Assembly (NCBI GenBank): GCA_047630175.1
Contig: JBLHVI010000002.1
Coordinates: 62,001-126,000, forward strand
Reading direction: 5' to 3'
DNA from: UBA4582 sp047630175
GTDB taxonomy: Bacteria; Pseudomonadota; Gammaproteobacteria; Pseudomonadales; Azotimanducaceae
Length of the DNA: 64,000 nt
The position numbers and the translations under genes were made by a program. This document shows positions 7,377 through 17,393 of the stretch, one piece after another. Every line of letters starts with the position of its first letter. Positions within the stretch are counted from its first letter, which is position 1. The notes under the pieces are model-generated. The model worked only from the letters and a program-made list of their open reading frames with translations. It was not told where the DNA came from and ran no database searches.

Positions 7377-9689
7377 ATGGATCAGCATTTCAGACTCTGG
7401 GGTAGCCTCGCCCTACTCTCTATCGCTTTCATTACAAGCTGCAGCCAGACGCCTGTCGAGATGACGCTGCGAACACCGGCTATTAGGGCAGCGCAAGACA
7501 TGCAAATTAGGCCTTCGCCACTATCGGACGAAGATCTTGAAAGACTTGAGTCAATCGCAGCTCGAGTAGAAATAATCCGAGATAACTTTGGCGTTCCTCA
7601 TATTTACGGCAAGACCGACGCAGACGCGGTTTTTGGGCTGCTTTATGCCCAAGCGGAAGACGACTTCAATCGCGTCGAGCGTAACTACCTCTGGGCTACC
7701 GGCAGACTCGCCGAGGTCGACGGTGAAGCAGCGTTATTCAGCGATCTACGAGCCCGCTTGTACATGACAACTGACGAGGCCATGACCGCGTACAAAAATT
7801 CACCTGAATGGTTGAAATCTCTGTGTGACGCCTATGCTGATGGCCTTAACTACTACCTCGCCACACACCCTGACGTGACACCGAAACTGCTAAACAAATT
7901 TGAACCATGGATGCCCATGTTCTTTTCTGAGGGCTCAATAGGCGGCGACATAGAACAAATACCCCTGCAAGGAATTAAAACGTTCTATGGCGCCGAGCAG
8001 CTCCCATTAACGAGCCTCACGGCTGATCGCGTATTCCCCAAAGACATTGCACACACCTCTCACGGAGATTCACACTTCGATCTCAGAGAGCCTCGCGGAT
8101 CCAACGGCTTCGCCATTGCCGGTGAATTGACCGAATCGGGCAACGCCATGTTATTGATCAACCCACACACCTCATTTTATTTTCGTGGCGAAGTGCACGT
8201 TGTCAGTGAAGAAGGCTTAAACGCCTATGGTGCAGTCACTTGGGGGCAGTTCTTCGTCTATCAAGGATTCAACGAAAATACTGGCTGGATGCATACATCA
8301 ACTGGCCTCGACTTTATGGATGAGTTCGTTGAACAGGTAGAAGAGCGGGATGGCAAATTAGTCTATAAATACGGCAATCAATGGCGCCCCGTAAAGGTGA
8401 CCGAAGTAACGCTTAAGTACCGCGATGGTGCCGGATTGTCTGAGCGAAGCTTCCCTATGTACCATACGCATCACGGCCCCGTAACACACACAGTTGATGG
8501 TCAGTGGGTTGCCACAAAAATCAACTGGGACCCCGTCAATGCTTTGCAGCAGGCCTATATCAGAACCAAACAAAGCGACCACAAAGGCTTCCGGGAAATG
8601 ATGGATATACGCACCAACTCTTCCAACAATACTGTTTACGCTGATTCTCAGGGCAATATTGCCTATTACCACGGTAACTTTGTGCCACGCCGAAGTCTCG
8701 ACTATGATTTTTCCCAACCTGTCGATGGCAGCAACCCCGACACTGACTGGCAAGGCATACATTTAGTCGATGAAACCATCACGCTTTTGAATCCACCGAA
8801 TGGCTGGATTCAAAACTGTAATTCAACACCCTTCACCGCGGCGGCGCAGTTCAGTCCGGTGCGACAAGACTACCCCGTTTATATGGCACCAGAGGCGGAG
8901 AATTTTCGAGGGATTCATGCAGTCAGCGTGCTGACCGGTCAAAAAGACCTGACATTGAACAAACTTATCAACCTAGCTTACGATCCTTACCTGCCCGGCT
9001 TTGAGAAGCTTATAACTGGCTTAATTTCGGCTTATGACAACAGCAAAACGTTGGCACCGGTTAATGACCCGCGTACTGACGCCGCCATTGAGATGCTGCG
9101 CAGCTGGGATTACCGCGTATCCGCCGATTCAGTCGCCATGACCCTCGCCCATCACTATGGCCTGCAATATGGCGAAGATGGTGCAAACCCGGAAAAACTG
9201 CGCCGCGCAGCACTCATCGATTATTTCGGTAGCCGATCACCCGAGCCAGAACGCTTGAGTGTCTTTGCCACAACGCTAACAAACCTAGACAAAGACTTTG
9301 GTGGTTGGGAACAGCCCTGGGGCAATATCAACCGTTTCCAGCGTCTTACCGGCGATATACAGCAACCGCACGATGACGCCGCACCTAGCACGGCTGTAGG
9401 CCTGGCATCTGGCCGATGGGGAGCCCTCGCCTCTTTTGGCGCCAAACGCTACCCAGGAACAAAAAAGATATACGGCAGTGCAGGCAATAGTTTTGTTGCT
9501 GTGGTTGAGTTCGGCGAGAAGGTTAAAGCCAAAACAATACTCGCCGGAGGACAAAGCGGCGACCCGTCATCACCCCACTTTTCCGACCAAGTCCAACGCT
9601 ACGTTGATGCCGACTTTAAGGACGTCGCCTATTACGCGGAAGATGTCAAAAAAATCGCCAAGGAAACTTATGCACCAGGAAAGCGCTAG
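7377..9689 (+). CDS. Penicillin/acyl-homoserine-lactone acylase family lipoprotein
   Basis: A 770-residue N-terminal-nucleophile hydrolase precursor. Residues 1-22 form a lipoprotein signal (LLSIAFITSC, lipid Cys22). Early motifs GVPHIYGKTDADAVFGLLYAQAEDDF.. are typical of the alpha chain; EPRGSNGFAI places the predicted catalytic Ser at 242, the first residue of the beta chain after autocleavage. LINPHTSFYFRGE and the downstream beta-chain motifs are present. The family includes penicillin G acylase, PvdQ/QuiP AHL acylases and aculeacin acylase, so an amide with a long acyl tail is likely but the substrate is unknown. Ends in TAG. Confidence 0.9.
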   Translation: MDQHFRLWGSLALLSIAFITSCSQTPVEMTLRTPAIRAAQDMQIRPSPLSDEDLERLESIAARVEIIRDNFGVPHIYGKTDADAVFGLLYAQAEDDFNRVERNYLWATGRLAEVDGEAALFSDLRARLYMTTDEAMTAYKNSPEWLKSLCDAYADGLNYYLATHPDVTPKLLNKFEPWMPMFFSEGSIGGDIEQIPLQGIKTFYGAEQLPLTSLTADRVFPKDIAHTSHGDSHFDLREPRGSNGFAIAGELTESGNAMLLINPHTSFYFRGEVHVVSEEGLNAYGAVTWGQFFVYQGFNENTGWMHTSTGLDFMDEFVEQVEERDGKLVYKYGNQWRPVKVTEVTLKYRDGAGLSERSFPMYHTHHGPVTHTVDGQWVATKINWDPVNALQQAYIRTKQSDHKGFREMMDIRTNSSNNTVYADSQGNIAYYHGNFVPRRSLDYDFSQPVDGSNPDTDWQGIHLVDETITLLNPPNGWIQNCNSTPFTAAAQFSPVRQDYPVYMAPEAENFRGIHAVSVLTGQKDLTLNKLINLAYDPYLPGFEKLITGLISAYDNSKTLAPVNDPRTDAAIEMLRSWDYRVSADSVAMTLAHHYGLQYGEDGANPEKLRRAALIDYFGSRSPEPERLSVFATTLTNLDKDFGGWEQPWGNINRFQRLTGDIQQPHDDAAPSTAVGLASGRWGALASFGAKRYPGTKKIYGSAGNSFVAVVEFGEKVKAKTILAGGQSGDPSSPHFSDQVQRYVDADFKDVAYYAEDVKKIAKETYAPGKR

Positions 9690-10090
9690 GGACTGTTAAA
9701 CAAAGCGGCGTTAAAGAACAGAAAAAAGACCTCGGAGGTCACCGCCTAGCGCAACCTCAAGAATTGTAGGCATCATCGCGACATCGAGCGTCAGGCGCTG
9801 TTGCCTGTCGTCAGAACAGTACAGCGTATTTACCAGCGCTGTCCGCAAAGCAGTGCTCCGTTGCTCGCAACTTGACATATTTATACATCCTGGCCGCGCA
9901 GCAACAACCTCCGAGACAGCAAACCGTGTCTTCAACTAACCGTTAACGCGTATCGAAAACCGCTGTCACATCGTCTCAATGACCCTTACAAAGCGTTAAA
10001 ATAAGCTTCACAGCGCATATTTTTCCTTGATAGCAAAGGTATCCCAGCGGGGCTGTCGAGTGCTATTCTTCAAGGATCTGTCATGACCCG
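9690..10090. other. Intergenic region
   Basis: About 400 bases with no convincing reading frame. It must hold the promoter of the motor operon that follows; AAGGA at about 10072 is 14 bases before that start, and in-frame alternative ATGs lie at 10091 and 10100. A short GACCTC/GAGGTC inverted repeat occurs near 9728-9740. Confidence 0.4.
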
Positions 10091-10849
10091 ATGCCATCGA
10101 TGCAAAATCTGTCACTTGTTACCCACTACAATCTGCTACTAAAGTCTCTTATTTTAGTTGGCTTAGTGCTATTTGGGTTCTTTATAGTTGGCGAACGAGG
10201 CTGGCTCAGTACCGCCCTCGCCAGCGACCGCAGCTACATCTCATACGTCATTTTGATGTTGTACGCGGCGCTCAGTCTGCACTGGCTGCTGTTGGTGAAA
10301 CAGCTAGCGACAGACACGCGGGTGATCGATGAACTGAACACCCGCCTTAGCGACCTTGCTACTGGGGACGTCACTTTAGACGCCGGCAGCGTCAGCATTC
10401 AGGGCCAGCCAATAGAGCCCGGCATCTGTGCAGATTACCTGCAGGAACTCGTCCGAAAATCACAACGGCAGGCAGAGGGTGGGCTTGACCACAAGCTGCT
10501 GCTCGAGGTATTAACTGAACGCCTGATGACCCGTTATACGTTCGGCCACTGGGCTGCCGACATGCTTCTGAAACTAGGCCTGCTGGGTACTATACTCGGC
10601 TTTATTATGATGCTGAGCCCCGTCGGTGAGCTCACCGACTTTGACCCAAACGTACTGCAGAAACTGTTAGGGCAGATGAGTGGCGGCATGGCAGTGGCAC
10701 TCTACACCACCATCGCGGGCCTAGTAACGAGCACGTTATTAGGCCTGCAATATGAGATGTTAGACACTGCCGCGTCAAGGCTCGTTGACAAGGTCGCTAT
10801 CGCTGTTGATGTCTATATTCTACCGACCTTACATCGACCCGCTGCGTAG
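10091..10849 (+). CDS. MotA/TolQ/ExbB proton-channel family protein
   Basis: A 252-residue membrane protein with hydrophobic segments near residues 16-35, 49-70, 150-176 and 197-215. The stretch MLLKLGLLGTILGFIMML followed by MSGGMAVALYTTIAGLVTSTLL is the paired TM3/TM4 signature of the MotA/TolQ/ExbB family, whose pentamer surrounds a two-subunit stator and turns ion flow into motion. Its stop TAG directly abuts the next ATG. The middle loop (about 80-140) is a soluble segment, shorter than in flagellar MotA. The neighbouring genes suggest a dedicated motor with its own MotB/ExbD-like partner. Confidence 0.85.
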   Translation: MPSMQNLSLVTHYNLLLKSLILVGLVLFGFFIVGERGWLSTALASDRSYISYVILMLYAALSLHWLLLVKQLATDTRVIDELNTRLSDLATGDVTLDAGSVSIQGQPIEPGICADYLQELVRKSQRQAEGGLDHKLLLEVLTERLMTRYTFGHWAADMLLKLGLLGTILGFIMMLSPVGELTDFDPNVLQKLLGQMSGGMAVALYTTIAGLVTSTLLGLQYEMLDTAASRLVDKVAIAVDVYILPTLHRPAA

Positions 10850-11473
10850 ATGCTACAGCGGAGATTCACACGCCAGGTAAAGAGTAACGACGCGTTTACA
10901 GACCTGCTGTTCAACACGCTGTTGGGCTTCGCCTTCATGTTTCTGATCGCATTTATTCTCATCGCCGAGCCTAACAAACAAGGTAACGTGACGGTCAAGG
11001 CAGAATTTTTGATTACCGTTGCTTGGCCAGACGGCCATCCTGATGATATCGATGTACTGGTGGAAGACCCCAACGGCCAAGTGCTGTGGTTCGACAACAA
11101 AGACACCGGCACAATGCACTTAGACCGTGATGACCGCGGCGCCGTGCAAGACCAGCTGATGATCAACGGCAAAATGGTTATAAATCCTATTAATCAGGAA
11201 TCCGTGTCCGTGCGATCCTGGATTCCTGGCGAGTATGTGGTAAATGTACTCCACTACAAGGCCAACTATAGCGAGGCCTTACCCGTAAGCGTCAAGGTCG
11301 AGAAGTTGAATCCGGTGGTGACCTTAGTATATTACGGCACACACCCGCTGAACCGCGCAGGAATGGAGGTGACGGCAACCCGTTTCGTGCTTGATAGCAG
11401 CGGTGCCGTTGTCAGCACCAGCGGCCTACAGAAACCCCTACTGACCAAAATTACACCCGGAAAAGGCCTATGA
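10850..11473 (+). CDS. MotB/ExbD-like stator partner with periplasmic beta domain
   Basis: A 207-residue protein with one N-terminal transmembrane helix: NDAFTDLLFNTLLGFAFMFLIAFIL. The Asp at the cytoplasmic entrance (FTD) sits where MotB/ExbD proteins carry the ion-binding Asp. After the helix comes a beta-rich periplasmic part with WPDGHPDDIDVLVEDPNG and SWIPGEYVVNVLHYK, resembling DUF2135/YfaP-like C2-type sheets rather than an OmpA peptidoglycan-binding domain. So it would bind something other than the cell wall by the usual route. The start abuts the previous stop and the end overlaps the next gene by 4 bp (ATGA), implying strict co-translation. Confidence 0.8.
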   Translation: MLQRRFTRQVKSNDAFTDLLFNTLLGFAFMFLIAFILIAEPNKQGNVTVKAEFLITVAWPDGHPDDIDVLVEDPNGQVLWFDNKDTGTMHLDRDDRGAVQDQLMINGKMVINPINQESVSVRSWIPGEYVVNVLHYKANYSEALPVSVKVEKLNPVVTLVYYGTHPLNRAGMEVTATRFVLDSSGAVVSTSGLQKPLLTKITPGKGL

Positions 11474-12030
11474 TTTCCGTTCAGGTATTGGCAATCGCCT
11501 ATGCTGTGATGGGCGCCCTGCTGCTTTATTTACTGGTGGCAACCCGCCGCAGCCTCAGCTTTAAAATCTTCACTGTGGTACTGATATCGGGTTTGTATGT
11601 GGGGACTTATATGGGTCTGAAAGAACTAAGGGGCTGGCCGGTCAATGAAGCGTTGCCAGAGCGGTTTCGTCTGCATTGGGCAATGATCAACGAACCGGAT
11701 AAAGCGCAGGATGCCCAAGGGACTATTTATCTCTGGATTCAAACCAGCGCGCCGAATGGCGAATTAATCGACGAACCCCGCGCATACCATTTGCCCTTTA
11801 ATCGGAAAATGGCCGAGAGGGTTGAGAATGCTTTGCGCCAGATTGGCGAGGGCGAGACTGTCGAGGGCCAATTTGCTCGCGCGCAACCGGCTTTGCAAGT
11901 CAAAGAAACGGACAAGCAAAGCAAGCTTAACCTTGAACTGGACCCCGCCAAGGCCGCAGCAAGTCGGCAAGAAGCAGGGTTGCAATTTGCACCCCTGCCA
12001 CGCACTGGTTTACCGCCCAAAGGCGCTTAA
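11470..12030 (+). CDS. Membrane-anchored third component of the motor operon
   Basis: A 186-residue protein with two N-terminal hydrophobic segments (about 2-22 and 30-48) followed by a hydrophilic region: LHWAMINEPDKAQDAQGTIYLWIQ..., a conserved-looking PRAYHLPFNRKMAERVENA, then a charged, Ala/Gln-rich tail. I do not recognise a named domain. The 4-bp overlap with the MotB/ExbD-like gene makes it a likely fixed partner, perhaps coupling the motor to its target. It converges on the PQQ dehydrogenase with a 26-bp gap. Confidence 0.7.
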   Translation: MISVQVLAIAYAVMGALLLYLLVATRRSLSFKIFTVVLISGLYVGTYMGLKELRGWPVNEALPERFRLHWAMINEPDKAQDAQGTIYLWIQTSAPNGELIDEPRAYHLPFNRKMAERVENALRQIGEGETVEGQFARAQPALQVKETDKQSKLNLELDPAKAAASRQEAGLQFAPLPRTGLPPKGA

Positions 12031-12056
12031 CAAACAACCTACACGGTAACGAAAAC

Positions 12057-14243
12057 CTACTCGCCTCCGGCTGAAGCTGCTGCTGTCGCCCGATCATCAT
12101 TGGCGCGTTTGATAACATACGCTTGAAGCTTCTCCACGTCGGCTGCATCAACGAGGTCAGCGAAACTGGCCATACCGGTACCGGAAAGCATGCCGCCCAA
12201 AACGATTTCCTTATAAAGCCCATGCCGGGTGGCATTGGTCATTCGCAGGTCAGGCACTACACCACTAGAGCGCGCCATAAAGCCATGGCAGACCGCGCAG
12301 TTGGCGTGATAGACGTGGTCACCACGAGCAATATCCTCTGCAGAAGCATCACTGGCAGGCTGTTCTGGAATACTGCGATCCAGCGCAGTGGGCACAGGCA
12401 ATTCAGCCTTGCCGTCCAGTTTGAAGACTAACAACTTACCGAAGTTACCATAGGTCATAGACGCTAGGTTATTCGACTCACCACCAAACAAATCTCCGCC
12501 GCCAGTACCGGCCAGAATGGCGACGTATTGAATGCCATCGATCTGGTAGGTAATAGGCGGAGCAAGAAATGAGGTGTACGCGTTATAGGACCACAGTACA
12601 TCGCCAGTGTCCGAGTCATAGGCTTTCACCTCACCCAACGAATTACCCTGAAAAACCAAGCCACCTTCTGTCGCCAGCGTGCCGCCATTCCAGTGATGAA
12701 CCTGCTCGACAGCCCACTTTTCCTCGCCAGTAATAGGATCGAAGGCTTTGAGATAGCCACGCGCCTTGGGCGGCACACCATCTTCACCCATCACCTCAAC
12801 TAGACGTCCAAACTCAAGGCCCGTGTTCCAACCACCAACAACATGTTTGTAAACCCCAGTGTTTTTCCATTCATCATTCATGGAGTAAGCCAGCGGATTC
12901 TCCATCGCCGGGATAAACGCTAAACGACGCGTCGGATCAAAAGCCATCGCCTGCCAGTTATGGCCGCCCAACGGACCCGGCAGCACCCACTTAGTTTTCT
13001 CTAAATAGTCGTAGTCGGGATCTTCTACTGGCCGACCGGTGTCCATGTCGACATGCGTGGCCCAAGTGGCTGTAACATACTTATTGGCCCGCAAAAGCTC
13101 GCCATTGGAACGATCCAGCACATAGAAGAATCCGTTTTTAGGCGCCTGCATCAGCACCTTACGGTCGACGCCATCAACCTCAAGATCGGCTAGCACCATA
13201 TCTTGCACGGCGGTGTAGTCCCAGTTATCTTCTGGCGTTGTTTGGTAGTGCCATTTATACGCACCGGTATCGGCATCCAAAGCAACGATCGAGGACAAAA
13301 ACAGGTTGTCACCACCGCCCGGTGAACGAATGGCGCGCGCCCAAGGCGTGCCGTTGCCGACACCCAGATAAAGCTGATTGAATTCAGGGTCATAAACGAT
13401 GGAATTCCAGACAGTGCCACCACCGCCGATCTTCCACCATTCGGCACCCTTCCACGTTTTCGCCGCCATTTCCATTTCTGGCGTTTCAAAGGGTAAAGAG
13501 GGGTCACCCGGCACGGTAAAGAAACGCCAAGCCTCCTCACCAGTTTCCGCGTCATAGGCAGTCATGTAACCGCGCACGCCATACTCAGCACCACCATTAC
13601 CGATATATACCTTGCCATTAGCAACCCGTGGCGCACCGGTGATCGTGTAGTCGCGACTACGGTCTGTCAGCGTATTAACCTGCCAAACTTCTTTACCCGT
13701 CGCAGCATCTAGTGCAATCAGGCGGCCATCAAGACTTGCGACATAAACACGGCCCTTGTATACCGCCACGCCGCGGTTAACGACGTCACAGCAAGCTTTG
13801 CGTGCCCACGGACCAGGAACCTCAGGATCGTAGGACCAAATTTCTTCGCCCGTAACCGCATTTAACGCATACACCCGGCTCCAAGACGTTGTCAAAAACA
13901 TCATGTTATCGACAACGATGGGGGTTGCTTCCAGCGCCCGATTGCTTTGCATATCCTGAAAAAAAGCTAGCCCGAGTCGTGAAACACTGTCCTTATCGAT
14001 TTGCGCCAATGGCGAAAAACGTTGCTCTTCGTAGGTACCACCGTAAGCGAGCCAATTTCCCGGCTCACTCGCAGCGTTTATAATCCGCTCGTCATCGATC
14101 ATGCCCAGTGTTGGCGCTGGGGCTTGATCTTCGCCCGTCTGTAGAGCGTCGGTCAGGCTTGGCGCAGGTTGATCCTGCATCACCGTGTAGAGTCCAAATC
14201 CAGCCGCGATAATCACGACTGCAATTACTAGGTTTTTTATCAT
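12057..14243 (-). CDS. PQQ-dependent quinohaemoprotein alcohol dehydrogenase
   Basis: A 728-residue periplasmic enzyme: N-terminal signal/anchor (MIKNLVIAVVIIAAGFGLYTV), an eight-bladed propeller with repeated W-docking motifs, then a fused cytochrome c domain (CAVCH 649-653, likely axial Met691 in GTGMASF). The vicinal Cys pair of PQQ alcohol dehydrogenases is Cys151-Cys152 (KACCDVV). The catalytic Asp342 is in DNWDYTA; two residues on is Thr344, where lanthanide-dependent enzymes have a second Asp, so calcium use is predicted. It would oxidise primary alcohols, such as those made by AlkB or CYP153, and pass electrons to the respiratory chain. PQQ synthesis genes are not in the window. Confidence 0.92.
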   Translation of the reverse strand: MIKNLVIAVVIIAAGFGLYTVMQDQPAPSLTDALQTGEDQAPAPTLGMIDDERIINAASEPGNWLAYGGTYEEQRFSPLAQIDKDSVSRLGLAFFQDMQSNRALEATPIVVDNMMFLTTSWSRVYALNAVTGEEIWSYDPEVPGPWARKACCDVVNRGVAVYKGRVYVASLDGRLIALDAATGKEVWQVNTLTDRSRDYTITGAPRVANGKVYIGNGGAEYGVRGYMTAYDAETGEEAWRFFTVPGDPSLPFETPEMEMAAKTWKGAEWWKIGGGGTVWNSIVYDPEFNQLYLGVGNGTPWARAIRSPGGGDNLFLSSIVALDADTGAYKWHYQTTPEDNWDYTAVQDMVLADLEVDGVDRKVLMQAPKNGFFYVLDRSNGELLRANKYVTATWATHVDMDTGRPVEDPDYDYLEKTKWVLPGPLGGHNWQAMAFDPTRRLAFIPAMENPLAYSMNDEWKNTGVYKHVVGGWNTGLEFGRLVEVMGEDGVPPKARGYLKAFDPITGEEKWAVEQVHHWNGGTLATEGGLVFQGNSLGEVKAYDSDTGDVLWSYNAYTSFLAPPITYQIDGIQYVAILAGTGGGDLFGGESNNLASMTYGNFGKLLVFKLDGKAELPVPTALDRSIPEQPASDASAEDIARGDHVYHANCAVCHGFMARSSGVVPDLRMTNATRHGLYKEIVLGGMLSGTGMASFADLVDAADVEKLQAYVIKRANDDRATAAASAGGE

Positions 14244-14522
14244 TCTTATTGCCTCTTAGTTTCTTCAGACAATATAGCTGAACCGACTGCACACGCCTAG
14301 CCCATAGGGCCATTAACATCAGCCCCCGGCCCTTATTTGCCGCTCATTAGCGCTGTTTATTACACGTTATTCAAGCTGCCGAAGCGCATGTCTTAAAGGC
14401 GGCTACCAGAACAACGTCTAACGATGCACAACGCCAGCTTGACTACACGAATAAGGCGACGAAGCGGACTGGCGCTAAACCATATTTCCGCTTCGAGTAG
14501 GATCTTTTCCGCAGCTACCATG

Positions 14523-17393
14523 CTATTTCAGGGGCTGGCCATTCGCATCTATATCGACAACCTCGTAACCCAGAGCCGCAAGGCTATCAAAAATTACCGC
14601 CTTGTCTCCCACCACAACAATAGCGAGACTATTTAGATCGACGTTCCTTGACATCAGCTGGCTCAGGTAATTCGCCGAGATGCCCGACAAAATAGTTTGC
14701 TGTCGTTCGATAAAATCATCATCAAGGTCATAGGTCAGCACACGTGACAGCAATCCAAGTTTCTGACCGGGCGTCTCAAATCGCAACGCGTCGCGCTGGC
14801 CAAAAGCATTTTTAACGAACTTGAGCTCTTCTGCCGTCATCCCATCGCTCGAAAAGTCCTTGAGCTCACGAGCAAACTCTTCGACCGAAGCTGCAGTGCT
14901 ATCGGTACGCACACTGGCTCTGGCCGTGAACAAGCCATAGTCCTTCTCACCCGAAAACCCAGAGCTTGCGCCGTAGGTATAGCCCTTGTCTTCGCGCAGA
15001 TTCATGTTGATGCGGGAATTGAAGGCCCCCCCCAACGGATAGTTAGCCAGCCCTAAACGATAAAAATCACCAGTGGCGTCATAGGGTATCGCTGGCTGGC
15101 CAATTCTAATCTCAGACTGCGTGGCGCCAGGATTGTCCAACAGATAGATTCTGGTTTCTGCTGCTTTTGGGAAGGCTAACAACGGCGCAACTGCTGTTCT
15201 ATCACCATGCCAACGATCTAGCACATTCAACTTCTGCTCAATGTCTGCCTGGGCAAGGTCGCTGACAATCACCAACTTGGCAATTGATGGCGCGTAGTAG
15301 GTTCGATAAAATGTTTGCACGTCTTCTAGCGTTAGATTGGCGACGGTGATCGCGGTGCCTATATTTAAATAAGCCACTGGATTTTTATCACCCATGAGCA
15401 GCAACTGATAGGCTACATCGGCTGAAGCTGCAGGCTGCTTTTTAGTTTGCTCGATGGACTGTAACGTCTGATTTTTCAAACGCTCAAATTCTTCTGGATC
15501 AAATCGAGGCTCAAGTAACCGCTCGGCCATAATGGCCAGAGTCTCATCTAGATTTTGGCTTAAGCTGCGCACCGTGATCTGGGTGTAGTTATTGTCGACG
15601 CCAAAACTCAAGCTTGAGCCCAACAACTGCAGCCGGCTACTCAGCTCTTCATTGCTGGATTTCAGCGTTGACTCATTCAGCATTGCCGCCGTCATTGAGG
15701 CCAAGCCTAGCTTATCAAGGCTTTCATTGCGTTGGCCCACGGACAGTCGCAACCGCAAAGCAGTCGTTGGCGTCTCCTTGTTTTCGGCGCCCAATATCGC
15801 AATACCTGTGGCCGTAGTCGCACGCCAAATAGTCGGTAATACCGGACTGGGGTTAGCGCCAGCAGGCGGCATAATGCTACGATCAAAGGTATCAACCACG
15901 ACGCTAGCCGGCGCCGCCGCACTTGGCGCATTGTTCAACAGCTCGCGAGGCAGCCGCTGCCAGTTATCGGGCGCTGCCGCGATGACTGTCTGCTCTCGGG
16001 GCAGGATGCTCATGATGACCGCTGATTTGCCAACAATGTATTGATTATAAACACGCATTACATCGTCTACCGTAACATTTTCGTAACGCGCAATATCAGC
16101 TTCGGTGTAGTCCGGTTGTCCTGTAAAAGTTTCATAGGACGCAAGACTGGAAACCTTACCCGCAACACTTTCTAGGCCATAGATCATGCTCGAAGATATG
16201 CTCATCTTGACGCGGTCAAGATCCTCCTGCAGCACACCACGCTCACCAAACTCTACCAATGATTGTCTGATAATCTGCTCTAATTCTGCCAGGCTCTTGC
16301 CGCTGGCAGGATTCGGTAACGCCACGACCGTAAAAGAGCAGGCTAATTCTTGGCATCCATGCGAGGCACTCGCCTGCACTGCTACCTGATTCTTGACCAT
16401 GTTTTTATACAACAGCGATGTCTCTCCAACGCCTAGCACATACATCAACACATCAAGCGGCGCCTCGTCAGGATGGAATCGATACACGGTGGGGTATGCC
16501 ATATACAACAGCGGCAGCGCAACGTTGTCGTCCATAGAGATATAGCGGTCGGCTTCGAGCGTCACGGCAGGCTTGCTTGGCATAACCACTTCAGGCCCCC
16601 GCGGAATAGCCCCAAAGTACTTCTCAACCCAGACGAGTACCTCGGCCTCGTCAAACTTGCCGCCAATGGTCAAAACCGCATTGTTCGGTCCGTACCAACG
16701 CATAAAAAACTGCTTCAGGTCGTTTACATCAACCCGGTCAAGATCCGCTATGTAACCAATGGTGGCCCAAGAGTACGGGTGGCCAATGGGATATAGTGCC
16801 TCCCCGACTCGCTCCGAGAGCAACCCATAAGGGCGGTTGTCATAATTTTGACCACGCTCGTTTTTGACCGTTTCGCGCTGGTTCTCGAACGCTTTTTGAG
16901 TCACCGCATCCAGCAAAAATCCCATCCTGTCGGCTTCTAACCAGAGGATCTTTTCAAGCTGGTTAGACGGCACCGTTTGGTAGTAGTTGGTTCGGTCCGA
17001 GTTGGTGGTGCCATTCATGGTACCGCCCGCCTCGGCGACGAGCTTAAAGTGCTCATCGTCATCGACGTTGGTAGATCCTTGAAACATCATATGCTCGAAG
17101 AAATGAGCAAAACCAGATTTGCCAACTTGCTCACGGGCAGAGCCCACGTGATAGGTAACATCGACGTGCACTAAGGGGTCGGAGTTATCCTCGTGTAAAA
17201 CCAGGGTAAGTCCATTGGTCAGTTCGAATTTGCGATAAGGAATCGCGACCTCATCACCCGGCAATCTAGCTCTGGCGTCAACAAATCGAGCGCCTGAGGC
17301 GACATCAACAGACCCAGTTTGGGGCTCGCTAACCGTCTGACAACCCACTAATGTCAGCAGCCATACCGCGCCACAGAGTTGTTTCACATTCAT
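14523..17393 (-). CDS. M16 family zinc metallopeptidase, fused tandem form, lipoprotein
   Basis: A 956-residue pitrilysin-like protein. It starts with a lipoprotein signal (WLLTLVGC, lipid Cys18) after an ATG preceded by GAGGTCAGGT; an ATG 23 codons upstream is less likely. The inverted zinc motif HFFEH (97-101) lies in SGFAHFFEHMMFQG, and the distal Glu in ENQRETVKNE. A second, catalytically inactive M16 half follows (RLRLSVGQRNESLDKLGL; NYPLGGAFNSRINMNLREDKGYTYG). Such fused proteins degrade peptides in the cell envelope. It is divergent from the DUF885 gene. Ends in TAG. Confidence 0.92.
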   Translation of the reverse strand: MNVKQLCGAVWLLTLVGCQTVSEPQTGSVDVASGARFVDARARLPGDEVAIPYRKFELTNGLTLVLHEDNSDPLVHVDVTYHVGSAREQVGKSGFAHFFEHMMFQGSTNVDDDEHFKLVAEAGGTMNGTTNSDRTNYYQTVPSNQLEKILWLEADRMGFLLDAVTQKAFENQRETVKNERGQNYDNRPYGLLSERVGEALYPIGHPYSWATIGYIADLDRVDVNDLKQFFMRWYGPNNAVLTIGGKFDEAEVLVWVEKYFGAIPRGPEVVMPSKPAVTLEADRYISMDDNVALPLLYMAYPTVYRFHPDEAPLDVLMYVLGVGETSLLYKNMVKNQVAVQASASHGCQELACSFTVVALPNPASGKSLAELEQIIRQSLVEFGERGVLQEDLDRVKMSISSSMIYGLESVAGKVSSLASYETFTGQPDYTEADIARYENVTVDDVMRVYNQYIVGKSAVIMSILPREQTVIAAAPDNWQRLPRELLNNAPSAAAPASVVVDTFDRSIMPPAGANPSPVLPTIWRATTATGIAILGAENKETPTTALRLRLSVGQRNESLDKLGLASMTAAMLNESTLKSSNEELSSRLQLLGSSLSFGVDNNYTQITVRSLSQNLDETLAIMAERLLEPRFDPEEFERLKNQTLQSIEQTKKQPAASADVAYQLLLMGDKNPVAYLNIGTAITVANLTLEDVQTFYRTYYAPSIAKLVIVSDLAQADIEQKLNVLDRWHGDRTAVAPLLAFPKAAETRIYLLDNPGATQSEIRIGQPAIPYDATGDFYRLGLANYPLGGAFNSRINMNLREDKGYTYGASSGFSGEKDYGLFTARASVRTDSTAASVEEFARELKDFSSDGMTAEELKFVKNAFGQRDALRFETPGQKLGLLSRVLTYDLDDDFIERQQTILSGISANYLSQLMSRNVDLNSLAIVVVGDKAVIFDSLAALGYEVVDIDANGQPLK

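Noticed and set aside
9711..9935. Open frame of 74 codons on the minus strand
   Set aside because: No ribosome binding site and no protein-like pattern; lies in an intergenic region.
10091..12030. Zorya defence system
   Set aside because: MotA/MotB-like pair is present but no ZorC, ZorD or ZorE-like gene is next to it, and the second subunit lacks an OmpA-type domain.
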